From: Caballeronia megalochromosomata | Lineage (GTDB): Bacteria > Pseudomonadota > Gammaproteobacteria > Burkholderiales > Burkholderiaceae | Direction: 5' to 3' | NCBI GenBank assembly: GCA_001580565.1 | Contig: LRBF01000078.1 | Coordinates: 1-64,000, forward strand | Length of the DNA: 64,000 bases | Part shown: positions 60,796 to 64,000 of the stretch, one piece after another | How the letters are laid out: every line of letters starts with the position of its first letter | Position numbering within the stretch: the first letter of the stretch is position 1 | Position numbers and translations under genes: made by a program | Notes under the pieces: generated by a model | The model's input: the letters and a program-made list of their open reading frames with translations, nothing else | What the model was told of the DNA's origin: nothing | Database searches by the model: none

Positions 60796-61452
60796 ATGTT
60801 GAATTTTGCAGAACTGAAGCAACAACTTTATTCCGCAGTACTGTCCGACGTCATGGATGATCTGGGCCTGATGCATCAGGCGATGCGTCCCTTCGTGCGG
60901 CCGGTAGATGACGCGCTTGTGACGATGGGGCGCGCACGCACGGGCCTCTTTGTGGATACCTATTCGGTTCGTGAGGGCGAGAATCCCTACGCCGTTGAAA
61001 TCGCGCTGCTGGACGATTTGAAGGCGAATGATGTGCCGGTTCTGTCATGCAACGGCCCGACCAACCGCATTGCGCCGTGGGGCGAATTGCTCACGACCGC
61101 GTCGAAAGCACGCGGTGCAGTGGGCTGCGTGACCGATGGGCTCGTGCGCGATGTTCGTCACATCAGGACCCTCGAATTCCCGGTTTTCCATGGTGGCATC
61201 GGCCCGCTCGACAGCCGTGGTCGAGCGCGCATGATTGAAATGGACACGCCGGTCGATTGCGCGGGCGTCAGGGTGTGCTCAGGCGATATCGTCTTCGGTG
61301 ACATTGACGGGGTTGTCGTAATTCCCCAGCAACGGGCCGAAGAAGTGATCGACCGTGCGCTCACCAAGGTGCAGAGCGAAAACCATACGCGAGACGAGCT
61401 GCGTCAGGGCCGCTTGCTCCGCGAGGTCTACGAGAAGTACGGCGTGCTTTGA
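60796..61452 (+). CDS. RraA/HMG-aldolase-family protein
   Basis: 218 residues of the RraA-like fold. The family motif GCVTDGLVRDVRHI supplies the arginine and aspartate that bind oxo acid and metal in HMG/CHA aldolases, followed by VFHGGIGPLDSRGR and GDIVFGDIDGVVVIP. True RraA (RNase E inhibitor) proteins are about 160 residues; the extra C-terminal part and the operon point to a class II aldolase, here possibly cleaving a 2-keto-3-deoxy sugar acid to pyruvate and an aldehyde. ATG at 60796 with AGGA upstream and a LacI operator just before it. Confidence 0.87.
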   Translation: MLNFAELKQQLYSAVLSDVMDDLGLMHQAMRPFVRPVDDALVTMGRARTGLFVDTYSVREGENPYAVEIALLDDLKANDVPVLSCNGPTNRIAPWGELLTTASKARGAVGCVTDGLVRDVRHIRTLEFPVFHGGIGPLDSRGRARMIEMDTPVDCAGVRVCSGDIVFGDIDGVVVIPQQRAEEVIDRALTKVQSENHTRDELRQGRLLREVYEKYGVL

Positions 61453-61508
61453 GTCCGTCAACGTGTGATGTACCTCGCCCCTCCGACTCGAACCACGGGA
61501 AGTCAACC

Positions 61509-62411
61509 ATGAAAATCTCGAAACCTGTTTGCATTGCGGCTGTCGCCGATCGCTGTGGAGAGGGCGCGGTCTGGGTGGCGCACGAGGGGGCGGTGTACTG
61601 GGTCGATATCAACCGGTTCCTGGTCCACCGGTTGACTTATCCAGAGCGGTGCCTGACCACGTGGGTGTTCGATGAGCCCGTGACGGCGCTTGCGCTCACC
61701 ACCGACACCTCGCGCATGCTCGTTTCGCTCGCTTCGCGATTGATCTGGTGGTGGCCCAGAAGCGATGAGCGGGTCGATCACGGCTTTCGCCTACCTAACT
61801 GGCCCGCCGCGCGACTGAACGACGGTCGGGCAGATCCAGCGGGCAATTTTTGGGTGGGGTCGATGTTCAACAACGTCGATACTGATGGCGCTTCCATGCC
61901 AGGCGGTGGCGACGTGGGCGCGCTTTACAAGGTTTCCCACAATGGCGATGGAGGCGAGCGAATTAGCGGAGTCGGCATCTCGAACACACTCTGCTGGAGT
62001 CCCGACCGGCGTCTCTTCTACTTCGCCGATACGCTCAGAAATGAAATCCGCAGTTATGACTATGATGAAGCGACCGGCGAGATCGGCGGGAGCAGGTCTT
62101 TCTTTTCGGGCTTTGACCGTGGTTTGCCGGACGGATCGGCGATCGACCGAGACGGCTACCTCTGGAACTGCCGTTACGGCGGCGGAGGCATCGTTCGCAT
62201 CGCGCCGGACGGTCAAGTCGAACGGTTTGTTGAGATCCGCGCACGCAATATAACCACGTGCACGTTTGGCGGCCCGGACCTGTCCACATTGTTCGTGACG
62301 TCGGCTTCCAACGACACGACCACGGCTGATCGTCTCGCGGGATCGCTGTGGGCGATCGAAACTGAAGTGCAGGGCATGCCGGAAAATCGCGTGCACGTGG
62401 AAGTGAGATAA
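61509..62411 (+). CDS. SMP-30/gluconolactonase-like lactonase
   Basis: 300-residue beta-propeller. The metal-site pattern starts with the glutamate of CGEGAVWV, followed by LNDGRADPAGNFWVGSM (asparagine), ISNTLCWSPD and LPDGSAIDRDGYLWNC (aspartate), as in SMP-30/regucalcin-type lactonases. It should open the lactone made by the SDR to the acid used by the IlvD/Edd-type dehydratase. ATG at 61509 is preferred to 61449, which overlaps the RraA-like gene. Confidence 0.9.
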   Translation: MKISKPVCIAAVADRCGEGAVWVAHEGAVYWVDINRFLVHRLTYPERCLTTWVFDEPVTALALTTDTSRMLVSLASRLIWWWPRSDERVDHGFRLPNWPAARLNDGRADPAGNFWVGSMFNNVDTDGASMPGGGDVGALYKVSHNGDGGERISGVGISNTLCWSPDRRLFYFADTLRNEIRSYDYDEATGEIGGSRSFFSGFDRGLPDGSAIDRDGYLWNCRYGGGGIVRIAPDGQVERFVEIRARNITTCTFGGPDLSTLFVTSASNDTTTADRLAGSLWAIETEVQGMPENRVHVEVR

Positions 62412-62648
62412 GAAGTACTGGACATCAACCAAGCGTCGCGTGCAGTGGGAAAGCGTTCGAAAGCGGCAGCTATCGGCGGCATGCGGCGGAAACTCGAGAG
62501 CGTGCTCTCAACGGGCGGGCTGCGAGTGGTCCAAGCAGAGGCGACGGGTGATCAGGATGATCTTGCCGAGCTCGTGTTAGGACTTGCTTCGAGAGCGCTG
62601 ACTTTATTGAACAGAGCCGCTTCGCGGCTTAAACATTCAGGAAAGACA

Positions 62649-62972
62649 ATGCCGGTCGTAACATACTTAGAACGAGATAGCGACACGCCCAAAGTGGTTG
62701 ACTTGCGGGTGGGTCAAAGTCTCATGGAGGGTGCGGTTGCAAACCGTGTGCGCGGGATCCAGGCGGAATGCGGCGGAGCGTGTATGTGCGCCACATGCCA
62801 TGTCTATATCGACGGCGGACCGGTTAATGACTTGGCCCCTGTTTCTGATGAAGAAGACGCAATGCTGTCGGAGGCCATAGGAGAACGGCGGGAGAACAGT
62901 CGTCTCGGCTGTCAAGTGCGAATGACCGCCGAATTGGACGGCCTAATCGTGCGTATCGCGGACAACGGTTGA
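62649..62972 (+). CDS. Putidaredoxin-type [2Fe-2S] ferredoxin
   Basis: 107 residues. Cluster ligands C41, C47, C50 and C88 follow the Cx5Cx2C...C pattern of putidaredoxin and adrenodoxin-type ferredoxins (ECGGACMCATCHVY and RLGCQV). AGGAAAG precedes the ATG at 62649; the longer frame upstream is not supported. It passes electrons from the reductase encoded two bases downstream to an oxygenase or P450, not visible in this window and probably located after 64000. Confidence 0.93.
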   Translation: MPVVTYLERDSDTPKVVDLRVGQSLMEGAVANRVRGIQAECGGACMCATCHVYIDGGPVNDLAPVSDEEDAMLSEAIGERRENSRLGCQVRMTAELDGLIVRIADNG

Positions 62973-62974
62973 CC

Positions 62975-64000
62975 ATGGAAAAGATCGTCGTCGTCGGGGG
63001 CGGGCAAGCTGCCCTCCAACTCGTTGTTTCTCTCAGACAGATGTCTGAGGGGCCGTCGATTACGCTCGTTTGCGCCGAGCAACATCTGCCCTATATGCGT
63101 CCTCCGCTCTCCAAGGGGCTCATGAAGGGCGACACGGCGGCAACGGACCTACCGTTTCGATCTGAAGACTATTTCCGCACCGAGAACATCGCGTTGGTGT
63201 CCGGGACACCGGCGAAGAAGATTGATCTGTCCGAGAAAGCGGTGGATTTGGCCTCCGGCGAGCGGCTTGGCTTTGACCGGCTTGTTCTTGCTACGGGTGC
63301 ACGAGCCCGAAAACTAAGCTGCGACGGGGTGGGGCTTTCGAACATCTTCGAGCTCCGGACCCTCGATGATGCGTTTGCGATCGTTGATGCGCTGCCTGAC
63401 GTGCGCAATGTTTGCGTCGTCGGCGGCGGCTTCATAGGAATGGAGTTTGCCGCAGTCGCCGCAAAGGCTGGCAAGCGCGTCACGGTGCTCGAGGCAAGCG
63501 ACCGCTTAATGGCACGCGCGCTGTCGCCTTCTATGTCGCAATGGTTTCTGGATCTTCATCGTCGTCATGGTGTTGACGTGAGGCTCGGGCAGTCCGTTGC
63601 CGCCTTTGAAGGGGCACAAGGCAAGGTGCGTGCTGCATGTCTTGCGGATGGGACGTCGCTTTCGACGGACCTCGTTGTGGTCGGCGTTGGCGTCGGCGCA
63701 AACCAAGAACTCGCCGAGGCCGCAGGCCTCGCGGTTCAGGATGGCATTGTCGTTGATGCACATCTACAAGCTTCGGTGCAGGACGTTTTTGCGATTGGAG
63801 ACTGCGCGCGCTTTCCGACGCCTTTCGCCCCCGCTCTTGTCCGACTGGAGTCGGTGCAGAATGCCGTTGACCAGGCAAAGTATCTCGCCGGCGCGTTCGC
63901 GGGTAAGCCGCAACCCTATATTGCCGTTCCTTGGTTTTGGAGCGAGCAATACGAAGCGAAACTGCAAATCGCCGGTCTCCTGCATGGCTACAACGAGAGC
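62975..64000 (+). CDS. NAD(P)H-dependent ferredoxin reductase (putidaredoxin reductase type), cut by window end
   Basis: At least 342 residues of an expected 400-410; the frame is open to the last base. It has VVVGGGQAALQ (FAD), PYMRPPLSKGLMKG, LVLATGARARKL, a second dinucleotide fold VCVVGGGFIGMEFAA (NADH) and VFAIGDCARF (FAD ribityl contact), followed by VPWFWSEQYEAKLQIAG of the C-terminal domain. It begins two bases after the ferredoxin stop, so the pair are coupled. Flavoprotein that reduces the neighbouring ferredoxin with NAD(P)H. Confidence 0.93.
   Translation, partial: MEKIVVVGGGQAALQLVVSLRQMSEGPSITLVCAEQHLPYMRPPLSKGLMKGDTAATDLPFRSEDYFRTENIALVSGTPAKKIDLSEKAVDLASGERLGFDRLVLATGARARKLSCDGVGLSNIFELRTLDDAFAIVDALPDVRNVCVVGGGFIGMEFAAVAAKAGKRVTVLEASDRLMARALSPSMSQWFLDLHRRHGVDVRLGQSVAAFEGAQGKVRAACLADGTSLSTDLVVVGVGVGANQELAEAAGLAVQDGIVVDAHLQASVQDVFAIGDCARFPTPFAPALVRLESVQNAVDQAKYLAGAFAGKPQPYIAVPWFWSEQYEAKLQIAGLLHGYNES

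Noticed and set aside
1-64000. CRISPR arrays, rRNA, tRNA, prophage or intact IS elements
   Set aside because: Looked for regular spaced repeats, conserved RNA signatures and transposase or integrase motifs; none seen.

Overview
The window is high-GC proteobacterial DNA. The repertoire points to a Burkholderiales soil or plant-associated bacterium of the Paraburkholderia/Caballeronia type: two DUF4148 proteins, three 16-strand type general porins, a Bug-type tricarboxylate transporter, many LysR regulators, and ACS- and MHS-family MFS carriers. The genus is an inference. Bases 1-24 are not genomic: they match the Nextera (Tn5 mosaic-end) sequencing adapter, so the window starts at a contig end and the first gene is cut there. 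I saw no rRNA, tRNA, CRISPR array, phage or intact insertion sequence.

Layout. (1) 25-5483: an MHS transporter divergent from an operon of MhpD-like hydratase, FAH-family hydrolase, a Dabb/EthD-like protein and a UxaA-family dehydratase; a palindromic operator lies on the transporter promoter. (2) 5974-10150: GST, SDR, alpha/beta hydrolase and SDR on the minus strand, divergent from a LysR gene; the first SDR and the LysR gene each carry a one-base frameshift. (3) 10151-11954: decayed DNA with the remains of an MFS gene. (4) 12116-42002: a large catabolic island. It holds porins, a Tat-exported binding protein, a Bug/TctAB transporter, two paralogous LysR regulators, LigI-like and LigJ-like amidohydrolases, an HpcH/HpaI aldolase, a TPP enzyme, two Pht5-like decarboxylases, three MFS carriers, a LigB-type extradiol dioxygenase, an AraC regulator and an exported lactonase. 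(5) 42506-48980: a ferredoxin/metallo-beta-lactamase fusion, then a minus-strand operon of M20 peptidase, MHS carrier, LysR and gamma-glutamyltransferase-like protein. (6) 49685-64000: a LacI-controlled operon with an IlvD/Edd sugar-acid dehydratase, a polyamine-type ABC transporter with fused permeases, aldose epimerase, FAD oxidoreductase, SDR, RraA-like protein, gluconolactonase-like protein, [2Fe-2S] ferredoxin and its reductase, which runs off the end.

How the parts may work together. Region 4 reads like a protocatechuate/gallate 4,5-cleavage type route with non-canonical parts: decarboxylation (Pht5-like), ring opening (LigB-like), lactone hydrolysis (LigI-like), hydration (LigJ-like) and aldol cleavage (HpcH/HpaI). 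Four of its promoters share one architecture: a TTAACCATTYGCTCA-type site, a TTTTNCTCAAT-type element exactly 27 bp further on, and in three of them a CAMAAT -10 box 59-60 bp from the start of the first site. This defines a probable LysR regulon. Region 6 reads like an oxidative, non-phosphorylating sugar pathway; four near-identical CTTAAACGTTAAAG operators, two of them on clear promoters, tie it to the adjacent LacI protein.

Limits. Functions come from reading motifs and family resemblance, without database searches. Substrates are inferred. Three one-base frameshifts could be real mutations or assembly errors.
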